Shown one piece after another: positions 54,766 through 64,000 of a stretch of 64,000 nucleotides of DNA. Both the position numbers and the translations under genes were made by a program. This DNA is from Lotus japonicus (taxonomy: Eukaryota; Streptophyta; Magnoliopsida; Fabales; Fabaceae), in NCBI RefSeq assembly GCF_012489685.1, contig NC_080045.1:5151001-5215000 (forward strand), read 5' to 3'. The stretch's first letter is position 1. Each line of letters begins with the position of its first letter. Under the pieces are notes generated by a model. It saw only the letters and a list, made by a program, of their open reading frames with translations. It made no database searches and was not told where the DNA came from.

Positions 54766-55955
54766 AACACTTGTATTTTTAAAAAACATATAATTTTTAA
54801 GAGTTAAACATGAAAAAAATTGCTAATTTATCACTTGAAGAACCAGAATAAAGACATTTTCATGATGATGATCAATAAGGGAGTGAAAAGCGGTAGATAG
54901 ATAAGCTCTTTTATAAACAAATTAGCCATTTTACAAAGAAAACATAGAAGAAGGTATTTCGTATTTGAAAACATGAAAGTTCAAAATTTGAGTGTTTAAA
55001 ATGGTGACCCCTAATGTGGACCACTTTTAAAGTGGTCTAATTTTAGACCATTTTTTTTAACCTGCTATAATAGGTTAACACATTTTTTTTAAAGAAATTT
55101 AATACATAACAAATTTTTAATGATATTTTTTCTTTAAAAAAATAATGTGTTGACCTGCTATACCCAGTCAAAGTAGGTGGTGTAAAATTACACCACCTAA
55201 AATTGGTGCATATTAGGTTCACTCGTTTAAAATAGCAATTAATGACGGTAGTATATGTGAGTTTGAATGAAACATTAATCATATTTTTAATGTAATTCCA
55301 CAGCTAAATGTGGGGAAATGACGTCGTGCAGCAGACAAATCAATGATCAACTCTCCTACATGCAACAAAAGTATAGAATTGCAGAAAAAGAATACAAGTG
55401 CAGATGATACGTCTGATCCCAAAGATTCTTCCCCTGCTCCCAGTCTTAGCTTTTCTTTATTTCTTTTGAAGTTTTGGGAAAAAGATGTGAGGTACAGAAC
55501 TATTGCAAATTTCAAAAGGTTCAAGAACCTACTATGGCAGCTAAATTATTGATGGCATAGCATGTACCCCAAGTGGTATTTCACCTTAGATAACGCCCTC
55601 AATATATGCTATCCTATGTTCTGTTCTGTAGATAACTCTAATCATTAACAACATAGAAAGTTAAGAACAATGATCTAAATCATTAACAACATAGAAGGTT
55701 AAGAACAATGATCCAATAATCATTAGTGTATTCAAGCACGCATATCATTAGCATAATAGAATGTTTCTAGAATGTAGTTGCTACATTACACAATCATTTC
55801 TAGAGAGCTTGCAGAACAAAAGAAACACCATTATTGCTCATCAATCACCAATGCACCATAACTCACTCATCTAATTATGTAATAGACTAATTGGATGCAA
55901 CAAGCATGCAGATCACAAACAATGAATGAACCCTAACATTCTCTCGCTGTTGACA
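54766..55955. other. Spacer downstream of the WPP gene
   Basis: No gene recognised. A direct repeat 'tcattaacaacatagaa(a/g)gtt' followed by 'aagaacaatgatc' occurs at about 55642 and 55680. Confidence 0.4.
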
Positions 55956-55957
55956 GA

Positions 55958-56371
55958 TCAAGAGTCGGAAACGGCGGCGGACTCAGCTTCTTGGGCGGGT
56001 GGAGGAGCGACGTCGGAGTCTACATCGTCACCGGCGGGAGGAGGTTTGGCCTTGACATTGCCGACCACGCGCTTGCTGATCTCCTTGGAGTAGACATGGA
56101 GGATCTGGATGCCGTCATCGTCAGGAGAGACGGAGGAGGAGGCAGCGGAGAACGCGGCGTCCTCGATCTGATACGCGGCGGCGGAGGCGTCGTGAGGTGA
56201 CATTGTGCCGTAGCGCTTGGAGAGGACTGAGGAGGGGCCGGAGAGGGTTTCGATGAGGCGGTTGATGACGGCGTCGCGTGTGCGCTGTGTCGGAGGCCAT
56301 ATGGTGAAGGAGGTGGCGGGGTTGGGGTTCAACGGAGACGCGGCGGAGTGTTGGAATTCCGGGTCGGACAT
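55958..56371 (-). CDS. WPP-domain protein (MFP1 attachment factor-like)
   Basis: A single-exon frame of 137 residues on the minus strand, intact, GC-rich relative to its flanks. Residues about 20-105 form a WPP domain: TIWPPTQRTRDAVINRLIET, LSKRYGTMSPHDASAAAYQI, EDAAFSAAS, and a closing HVYSKEISKRVVGNVKAK. A short acidic, alanine- and proline-rich tail follows. The length and layout match MAF1/WPP1-type proteins, small plant-specific nuclear-envelope proteins that interact with the coiled-coil protein MFP1 and with WPP-interacting tail-anchored proteins. The same domain anchors plant RanGAP. Function is inferred from the family. The start is the first ATG after an AT/CT-rich leader. A TATA-like CATAAAAAG lies about 90-100 bp upstream (56462-56470). 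Confidence 0.9.
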   Translation of the reverse strand: MSDPEFQHSAASPLNPNPATSFTIWPPTQRTRDAVINRLIETLSGPSSVLSKRYGTMSPHDASAAAYQIEDAAFSAASSSVSPDDDGIQILHVYSKEISKRVVGNVKAKPPPAGDDVDSDVAPPPAQEAESAAVSDS

Positions 56372-56559
56372 TTGAAGAGTGGGAAGGAAGCAACGGAATT
56401 GAAAATTTGAAATTGACTCAGCTCTGCCTATGTGATTTGTGTAATGTAATGAGTTGTGGGCTTTTTATGTGAGCCTATGGGTTGGTTGCCTTGTAAGTAA
56501 GATCTACGGTTAGGTTAGGTGGGACGGCCTTCATTTAAAATTTTTTATGCATTTATTCA

Positions 56560-56605
56560 CACATACATACATACATACATACATACATACATACATACAT
56601 ACATA
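56560..56605. repeat. (ACAT)n microsatellite
   Basis: About eleven ACAT units upstream of the WPP gene. Confidence 0.95.
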
Positions 56606-57760
56606 ATTTTTCAAACAAATGGAGTTGGGCCTTAGTTGATATGGATTCACCAAATAACCAACTAGGTTTAAGCTATAATCAAAGCAACTACTCTAAGAAT
56701 GAACTATGTTCCTCAATATGTCTTAGTTAGCCTCTACTTAAAAGTGTGAGGTGAACGACTAAAAAACTACTAAGGTAAATGATAAACGATTAAGGAAAAT
56801 AAAGAAACGGCTAAACATAGTTATAGAAAATACGTAAATGCTTGAGTACAAGTTATTAGAAATTTGTGTTTTGTATTGATTATTTGAGTTGTTCTTTTTT
56901 TTACAGCAAAACAACTATTATAGAGTGAATTCTAGCTGCAATACCACAGTTATAAAGCAATCTCTCCAGGTCCAAATATATCGTTTAGCTATAAATTTTG
57001 GCCATACATAAATTTTTTCCAAAAGTTGGACATATAAGCGACTGTGACATACTGCAGAGGTTTTTAACTGCTACAACTAGCATTTCCCTTTTTATTTCAC
57101 GTCAATTGTGACCGTTAAAAACCACTACGGACCCATTTGGATTAACAATGGGAGCGGTGGGAACGAAGTTTTGGAAGAAGCTATAACTTGGAGCATCCTG
57201 ATTCCAGCAGTGACGACGCGCGTTTGGTACCTCTAACGCCCACCCAAACAGGCACTACAATATGTCGCAAGTGTGTCTAACTTTTACAAATGCATATCAA
57301 AATTTATTGGTTGAAGACTTTGAGTAAAACCCTTCTCAATGAGGGTAAAGATACCGAAACAAAGATAAACCTTCCAAATCAATTGTTTACATCAATGCTA
57401 GTTATACCAAAACATTAAAAACATACCTCAAGCTGAGAGTGAGTTTGGTTTTATAGTTACTATATAGACAATAGTTAGGGTACTCTGTTGGAGCAGTTGA
57501 GTGTTAGCTGCATTAGCTGCCCCATCAGTTCAATGAAGAGAAAAACACTATTCAGTACTTTATTCTTTCACTTTCCTTATCTTTCTGTCATTCAATCTTT
57601 TCTCTTTTGATTTTCTGCTATTATATTCGGGCAGCTAAAGTTGGATACCCTACTGGTATAACATTGGAAAGCAGTACCATTTAAAATTTGAGAAACATGA
57701 AAACAGGTGATCCCATAGGAATATAAACAATAGTGAGCGATATGATAAAAAAGAATATGA
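56606..57760. other. Spacer upstream of the WPP gene
   Basis: No gene recognised. 57120-57260 ('gacccatttggattaacaat' ... 'cacccaaacaggcac') has the look of a short MITE with complementary ends, not precisely bounded. Confidence 0.35.
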
Positions 57761-57764
57761 GAAA

Positions 57765-57892
57765 GTGCATGTTTGGAAATTTTTGTAGAATTAATTATAA
57801 AATCAAAATCAATTTTGGGAATAAGTTTATGTGAGTAGATTTTGATTATCAGAATTAATTCGAAAGAAAGAAAAACTTATCCAAACATGGTA
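57765..57892. mobile_element. Short MITE, GCATGTTTGG ends
   Basis: Starts 'gcatgtttggaaatttttgt' and ends 'aaaacttatccaaacatg'. The ends are inverted repeats, and the interior has the 'aattaattataaaatcaaaatcaattttggg' composition of a MITE family with relatives at 58611 and 58832. Confidence 0.6.
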
Positions 57893-58610
57893 AAAGATTA
57901 AAAGAAAAATTGAGTGAAAATAGAATAGACATGAAGAGAGTTAGAATATATCAAATTTCTAAACCCAAATCCTAAAAAAGACAGCTTATTTTCAGCACCA
58001 TATCCATTGCAAACAGAATAAATGACTGATATTTATCAAAGTACTGAAGTAGTATGGCATTTTTACAACATCAACAACAACATAACTCTTTCCTCACTAA
58101 GGTCGACTATATGGATCATCAATTTTTGAGGAATATTATTGACCATCAAAGATATCAGTTGTTTTATGTCGGCTGATGTTGGCCATCGGAAGCCTAACAC
58201 AATATTCCTCCTTTACCTAGAGTTACTATGACATTTATACAAAAGTTAAAGAAAATAAAAAGCATGACAGTGGTGCCCGACAATATTCCAAGAGTTTTTC
58301 TCATATCAGATAAGGTAACATAGGGACCCCCAGACTTCTATTTCTGCTTCTTGAGTCTAGCACGACCAGAACTTGACTAGTTAAACTAGAAACTTAGATT
58401 GGATGGTTATAAAGGAGAGACAAAACCAGAAAAGAATAAAAGAAAGGACATATGCCAAAGAAAGAAAGAAAAAAATGTAAACATCACTGATTTACTTCAC
58501 CACCTTATGAACATTCAAATTTTACATACCATGTATGGATTAAGATTGCAGTACAATATATAGGGGAAAGTACTAACTATTAACCACTGCTAACTGATCA
58601 TTCACCAAAC

Positions 58611-58945
58611 AGCATGTTTGGAAATTCCTCTACAAATGATTCTAGACTGGAAACAATTCCGGAAAGAAACTTGTCCAAGTAGCTTCAGCGTCAGAATTTA
58701 TTCTAATGGATAATAAGTTGATGCAAAGTCCAAACAACAAGTAGAAAACTGAATAAATGCTATAATTACATATCATGTATAGATTGTGGTACAATATATG
58801 GAGGGTGGGGGTTGCTAACCGATCAACCGCCTAATAACATGTTTAGAAATCCTTCTACGATAGAATCTACAGAATAAATTACTGGGAGAAGCTTCTTCGT
58901 GTCACAATTGATTATGTGAAACAATAAGCTAATCCAAACATGTTA
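58611..58945. mobile_element. Two related MITE copies in tandem
   Basis: Copy one runs from 'agcatgtttggaaattcctc' (58611) to 'gatgcaaagtccaaaca' (58738). Copy two runs from 'aacatgtttagaaatcctt' (58832) to 'aagctaatccaaacatgt' (58943). Both are preceded by similar 'aactgatca/aaccgatcaac' flanks, so the two form a local duplication of element plus flank. Degenerate. Confidence 0.55.
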
Positions 58946-59127
58946 TGAGTAGCAAATATTGGCCTAATAGTCTTGAATAAAACAGCATCCCACACCCTCA
59001 TAACATCCAACCATGGTTGACAAAATGCTTCAAAGAATTTTAACAGTACCTCTACAGAATTTAACATCCCATTTTCCAACTTTGACTTCTTCTCACTTAA
59101 GTAAGCAAACAAAATCATCAAGCCATT

Positions 59128-60250
59128 ACTCAACGGTTGTGAAGAGGGTCTGATGCATCAGGAACTTTCCTCTTCTGTTGTGAGAAGTAAACAACACCAA
59201 ATGGGTGACTTGGACCCTGCTTTCGATTCTGCTTCTGCCTCTGTTCCTTCTCTGGCACACTTTGTGGCTGGAGGTAGCTGAAGCCAACAACTGAAGGCTC
59301 TTCCTTTTCACCACAAACTAGAAAATTAATAAACAAAACAAAAACCATTACCCTCTTCAGCACCCTAACTAGAGAACAATGCTGAAAGTGCATGTTTTGC
59401 TTCCTTCAAAGGAGAAAATGAGGTGGAAACACATATAATGGTTACAGAATGCAGATAAGCAGGTTTTGAAAAAGTTGGGAGAACAATTAAAGGCACAAAA
59501 GCACACACTTGATGATGATGATATGGGAAGAGGGGAAAAAGCTAATAGGCTTTCTTTGGGCAGTGTAGAAGGAAAAAGGTGTATTTTTTTAGATGAGAGT
59601 ATCCACGTCGGATAGTTGTAACTAATCTTCTCAGCACAAGCGCCGCGAGCGGTTATACTAAACTGTAAATAGCTAGCCACAAAATCTGCTTCATTCTCAT
59701 AAGTGTGAATGAACCTCCAACCTCATAGTTAAGGTATGAGATGAGCAAGTACACAAGATAAATGATGCATTGTTTTCATTATGCAAACAAGGGGCACATC
59801 TCACGAGAGGGCTTTTCTTTTCTTAACTTTTTGCTTTATTATATTCTGTGTGTTTCACGAGAAGAACCTCCTTTTTTTTTCTTTCTTCTCCCCTGCTTCT
59901 GATTTTCTTTCTAGCTTTCATTCCCCCAAAATAAGGGTCATTCAAAGTCCAATTTTAAGGCCTAGCGTATTCAGTTTTTGGCTCTTGTGCTTTTTCTTTA
60001 TTTCCTTGTCTTGGTGCTACTTGTCTGCTTTATAGAGCACAAGCAAGTTATGCTTCCTATAGGTATTTTCTGATAGGTGCAGGACCCGGTAATCAACAGA
60101 TTGTCACCTAAAAATGAGTAAGTTGTAGTCTTCAACTTCCGAGTCTCTTTTGCCTCAGCTTTCATCTGCTTTTCTTTTGTTTCTTTTGCCATTGGTAAGC
60201 GTATCAACAGGCTTGCATGTCCTTGTCCATGCTCAGCCATCATCTATAAT
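59128..60250 (-). pseudogene. Possible gene fragment, unknown product
   Basis: On the minus strand an exon-like piece 60243-60112 (MMAEHGQGHASLLIRLPMAK, then a lysine/glutamate-rich helix) ends before GTGACA. A last-exon-like piece 59319-59128, after the acceptor 'attttctag', encodes CGEKEEPSVVGFSYLQPQSV and a GPSHPFGVVYFSQQKRK segment, then a stop. Both have coding-like composition and charged, low-repeat content. The stretch between (59330-60110) has no obvious linking exon. I do not recognise the protein. It may be the 3' end of a plant-specific gene or a pseudogene. Confidence 0.35.
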
Positions 60251-60354
60251 TGCCAGGAAAATGTTAGCAACATATCCAATGGGGATAGACATCGAGAATG
60301 AGAAAAATGAGAAGAAATATGATACATGATGATCTCACAGATAGAGTGCATGCA

Positions 60355-60520
60355 TGTTTAGTTTGGGCGTTATAATCAACACAAACGTGATATCACGTAT
60401 CTTAAGGTGTTAACGAAGAAGTTAGAATTTGTCACGTTAAGTTTAACGTGAATCGGAGAAGTATAATTTTAACATGTTGACTTATGGATCCACCTTGATT
60501 TCAACAAGAGCCCAAACGAG
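60355..60520. mobile_element. MITE, GTTTGGGCGTTATAATC ends
   Basis: Begins 'gtttgggcgttataatcaac' and ends 'gatttcaacaagagcccaaac'. The ends are complementary with mismatches. The internal phrases 'gtgatatcacgtatctta' and 'gaagttagaatttgtcacgtt' recur in the two elements near 61430-61760. Confidence 0.65.
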
Positions 60521-61424
60521 AACAAAGTGAGATGAAAGATAAAAAAAATGATATGTTTTGAGGGTATAGATGTTGATGCCAAAAATTCAGGAGTATAATT
60601 TATTATGAATCAGTTATCTCAAAACAATAGCTCTTTGGATAAAGCGGCGGCAACCTCATCCCTAAACGACGAGATAGAAATGGTCGAGGAGCGAGATTGA
60701 AATGCTAAAGAGGTAAGGGAGCATGTCGGAAGGGACCATGGTGAGGGGCAAAAGGTATGATGGTTGAAATGTACGATAGCTGCTTTGATGCTTCATCTGA
60801 GAGTTGAGACATGGACGACGGTAGTGATTGTGTATGCTATAGCAAAGAGAGCGAGTGAATGAGATTAGGTCAGGTAAAAAAAATTGGTTAGTAAGAAAGG
60901 TTCAGTTCATGTACTACAATTTCTAAATTTCTAAACCGAGACCCGAACTGACTTGCTTGAAGGTTGGCTGGATTGACCATAATTGTGCGCACCCCTATGA
61001 ATAATACATTAATAATTTTATATTATATTTATAACACGCATCTCACTTAAGAGTTCATTTGGCTTGAAGAGAGAAGATTGAACTCTTTACTATTTTTCCA
61101 TAGAGGCTTTAGTGTTATGTCATTAATAAATTATCCTAAAAGCTTAATTGCATGTTTAGATGCATATTTTCCCTCCTTTATCATAGTTTTCAAAAATGAG
61201 TTAAAAAATGTGAAAGCTTCATTTGTGGTATTTTGAGGTAAAAACACATTTACATGCAGGCCAAGTGCAAAACAAACATAGCCTAAAGTTTGTTTGTTTT
61301 GAGTTGAAAATGTCTCTAATGTTCATTTATACGAATTCTGAGACATAAAGGCTAGCGGAATAAAAGAGATGGATTGAGGGAATGTTTTTTTTTTTTTTTA
61401 CTTTTAATTAAGCAACACACACTA

Positions 61425-61760
61425 GTGCGTGTTTGATTTGACATTAAGTTAACATAAATGTGATTTCACGTATCTTAATGCACCAACGAGAAAGTTAGAA
61501 TGTGTCATGTTGAGTTGAACTTGAATCCGATAAGTAGAATCTTGACATATTTGCTTCAACAAGGTTACATGGATTGATGTTGAGTACAACGTAAATCCAA
61601 ACACACGTTTGGTTTGATATTGATTCAAATACAAACATTATTTCACGTATTTTAAAATATCAATAGAAAACATAGAATTTGCCATCTGGAGTTCAACATT
61701 AAATGGAGAAGTTAAACTTTTTATGTGAAGTTCAAAAGAAATTCAAACACGCTAAATTAT
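61425..61760. mobile_element. Two adjacent MITEs of the same family
   Basis: Copy one (about 61428-61604) and copy two (about 61608-61757) share 'tgatttcacgtatctta', 'gaaagttagaatgtgtca' and 'gagttgaac' with the 60355 element. Each has GTTTG...CAAAC-type ends. They abut, so one probably inserted beside or into the other. Confidence 0.6.
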
Positions 61761-63155
61761 TAGGTAAAGTACTCATCTTGTATTATATTTGTAACATATA
61801 ATTGAGGACCTATAATTGAGCTCCCATTCTTTCAAGAACTTTTAAAATTTAAAAGTTTTTCTATTGCATGGCATGCAAATACACCGTTCCTATGTCTGCA
61901 AGAACCTTTTTAAAGCATGGATTGTTTATACCTGTTTATTGCATGCACCATTTGTGAAAATAAACAATTGTATGCAATCTTGCTTAAAGTAGACGTTTTT
62001 GAGTGGTCATGTCATGCGTGAGACCAATCAACTACTGGGGGGTGCTACCAAGTGCCTGAATAAATGGCTTGATTGAGGTTATTTAACACCAAAATCCACA
62101 GGGTATTCGACACTTTGATTGATGGTGTTTTCCCAAAGCAAGGTTTCTCTTGTTTCTTAATTATGTAAAATCACAGGAACCGTAGCACTAAGCACTAAGC
62201 AGGCAAGCTTGCCCTGTCTCTGTTTTTTATTCCTCTGTCACTGTCCCTGTCCGAACCTGAGTTAGTCGCAGGTTTTGGATCTATTCTCATATGAGTACAC
62301 TTCGATTGGCATGTGGATTTTGAGATGAGTTAAATGAAATTCAAAAAGCGGATTGAAGAATTGCTAATTTTGTCTTAGCAAATAAGAAGTTGCTGCCATT
62401 ACCATCCTTCTTCAGAGCGATTCATAGTTGCTAATGAAAGTACTTTTATTGTGGGTAATCCTGAAACTAATTCATCATCTCCTATATAAGAAGTGATTGG
62501 AAACTAATAGATTAAAAGTGATTTGAAGAGAAGTTTGGAGCAGCTATTATGATGAAAATAGTAATTTTGAGAGGATTAAAAGTGGTTACGAAATACAAAC
62601 TCATACCGACTCCTATCATTGTTGAGTTTCGACTTGAGAACACATGGATGAACCAATCATGACTTACACACTATTTAGTATAACTCCTATACACCATATA
62701 TTCTTTGTAACTTAGTCATTAGAGCGTCTTCACAAGTGTAACCAATAGAGAACATAATGTCAATCGACGGAGAAATCTTTATCAGACGCTCTATCAGGCG
62801 CGGAGCAACATGATCATCCACCACCATCCTAGAAGAGTTACCGTGTTCGCTTAGAGTGATTGGTTGAATTTTGTCCGATCATAATTGATTCAGAAATAAA
62901 TTAAAAATTATAGAAAATAGTTTCAGCTTTTAAAAGTACAAAGCTTGTCCATACTATTAAAAGTATAGGCTGCGAGTCTTCAAAACCATAGTTTTGATAA
63001 AAATAATAGGGTGTGAATCTTTAAAGAGTTGTTTGTCGTCAATTTGCTTAGAAATTAGTCAAATTACTATAATGAAACTCAATGTATTTATATGTACCTA
63101 TTTTTTACAGCATTTGTTTGTAGTATGTTTCTCTAACTAAGATTTAATGCAGTGT
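61761..63155. other. Spacer, no gene recognised
   Basis: No open frame of note, RNA gene or bounded repeat seen. Confidence 0.35.
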
Positions 63156-63157
63156 TC

Positions 63158-63305
63158 GATTTCCTTCACTTAGGTGTGTGCTTTTCCTCCTTAATTTGAT
63201 ATACTGATGACTAAATATGCTTTTTGTCCTTCACTTTAGGGTAAACTTTTCATCCTTAATTTGATATACCGACTTACTAAGTATGCTTTTCTTCCTTCAC
63301 TTTGG
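63158..63305. repeat. Tandem duplication of about 68 bp
   Basis: 'ccttcacttaggtgtgtgctt ... atatactgatgactaaatatgc' is repeated as 'ccttcactttagggtaaactt ... atataccgacttactaagtatgc', with a third partial start at about 63294. Confidence 0.75.
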
Positions 63306-63339
63306 CACGCATTTCCTACGGCTTTTTGCCTTGAGCCCG

Positions 63340-63625
63340 TAATGTTTCTTAACTTTAAGTTAACTTTTGGCTTTAAACCAGTGAATTCTCTGTCGACTAA
63401 AAAAAAAAAAAAACCAGTGAATTCTCTTAACTTCAAATCAAGTGTTTTTACTTGATCAAGTTAGGCTTTAAACCAACAACGTTGTTTAAATTAAGTTTAG
63501 GCCTTTAGACTTGATTTCAAATCAATACTTTTGGCTTTATGCCAACAAATTCCCCAAACTTCAAGTTAAGGCTTTTCCTCTTGATTTCAAATCAAGGTTT
63601 CTGGCTTTAAGCCATTAATATAGTC
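63340..63625. repeat. Degenerate repeat of a 'ggctttaaaccaa' unit
   Basis: Four copies of 'ttggctttaaaccag/aa ... aacttcaagttaaggctttt ... cttgatttcaaatcaa' occur in direct orientation between 63360 and 63625. Some units contain short inverted pairs (cttgatt and aatcaag). Confidence 0.65.
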
Positions 63626-63682
63626 ATACCAACTAGCTAAGTTGTTGGGGAGTATATAGTATGGTTGGTTAGATGCTATATT

Positions 63683-63770
63683 GCATGGATACGGGTACGG
63701 TACCGGTACCGGGTACTGGTACGGGTACAGGGTACGACATTTTTTGAAAAACCAGGGTACAGGTACGCCA
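63683..63770. repeat. GGTACGGGTACC low-complexity repeat
   Basis: 'gatacgggtacggtaccggt' and following permutations of GGGTAC. A perfect palindrome ACCGGT and several GGTACC sites lie inside. Typical of one end of a common plant MITE; the other end is not seen. Confidence 0.7.
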
Positions 63771-64000
63771 GTTATATATAGCATATTTAGCATGTTAGAT
63801 ATAAGTTGTTTCTCTGTTCTGTTCTTATATAATTAAGCACTATGGTCGGGATCTGGACTGGTAGTACACTTTGAACTAAACTAAAATGAAAGCTCTTTTG
63901 AAAACCTTCTAGGATTATTACTATTCAGACTTATGATCATCTCTGCAGCGGAGGCGTTGAAGGCAGTAAGTCCCTGTGTGGCAGTAAGTCTATATTGGCC

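Overview
The window is repeat-rich nuclear DNA of a flowering plant, most likely a eudicot and plausibly a legume. The evidence is spliced genes with GT..AG introns, an HD-ZIP IV-derived START gene, a PIP-type signalling peptide precursor, a WPP-domain gene, and Ty1/copia, Ty3/gypsy (Tat), Mutator-like, hAT, LINE and Helitron elements. No species marker is present, so the legume call is an impression from the MITE families and the GRF zinc-finger type. By eye about two thirds of the window is transposon-derived.

Layout. 1-4 kb: relics, namely a hAT deletion derivative with an 8-bp target duplication, an antisense LINE reverse transcriptase fragment and a MITE rich in GGACCGG. 4.0-9.63 kb: a Helitron with a Pif1-like helicase relic, a tandem repeat and spliced gene-like fragments. 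10.9-11.5 kb: a small intact gene for a secreted PIP peptide with W-boxes, G-box and TATA. 12.3-12.9 kb: a hAT-type MITE. 14.3-14.8 kb: a broken ERF/CRF transcription factor. 15.4-31.4 kb: a nest in which an AT-rich minisatellite is split by a TIR element (15667-30984), itself split by a 14.26-kb Tat-type gypsy retrotransposon (16411-30668). 32.1-34.7 kb: a seven-exon START-domain gene related to HD-ZIP IV factors but without a homeodomain. 34.8-39.9 kb: a Ty1/copia element inserted 80 bp after its stop codon. 40.6-50.7 kb: a second Helitron-like block invaded by a very young 5.8-kb Mutator-like element (40684-46501). 50.7-64 kb: mostly non-coding with MITEs, one clear gene for a WPP-domain protein (minus strand, 56.4-55.96 kb) and a possible gene fragment at 59.1-60.2 kb.

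Two elements stand out. The gypsy element has, downstream of its integrase and on the opposite strand, two gene units, each with its own TATA box about 105-115 bp upstream of the ATG. One is a five-exon plant-mobile-domain (PMD) gene with a nuclear-signal-rich middle and a coiled-coil tail. The other is a one-exon coiled-coil protein whose sequence and promoter look like a partial copy of the first. The Mutator-like element has perfect 238-bp terminal inverted repeats, a perfect 9-bp target duplication, and two convergent genes, each starting from its own terminal repeat: a MuDR-type transposase, and a small protein with a GRF zinc finger, coiled coil and C-terminal membrane segment. This layout parallels mudrA/mudrB of maize MuDR, with an unrelated-looking second protein.

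The host-type genes with readable products are the PIP precursor, the START protein and the WPP protein. They show no functional link beyond being neighbours. All exon boundaries are read by eye from GT/AG sites and reading-frame continuity.
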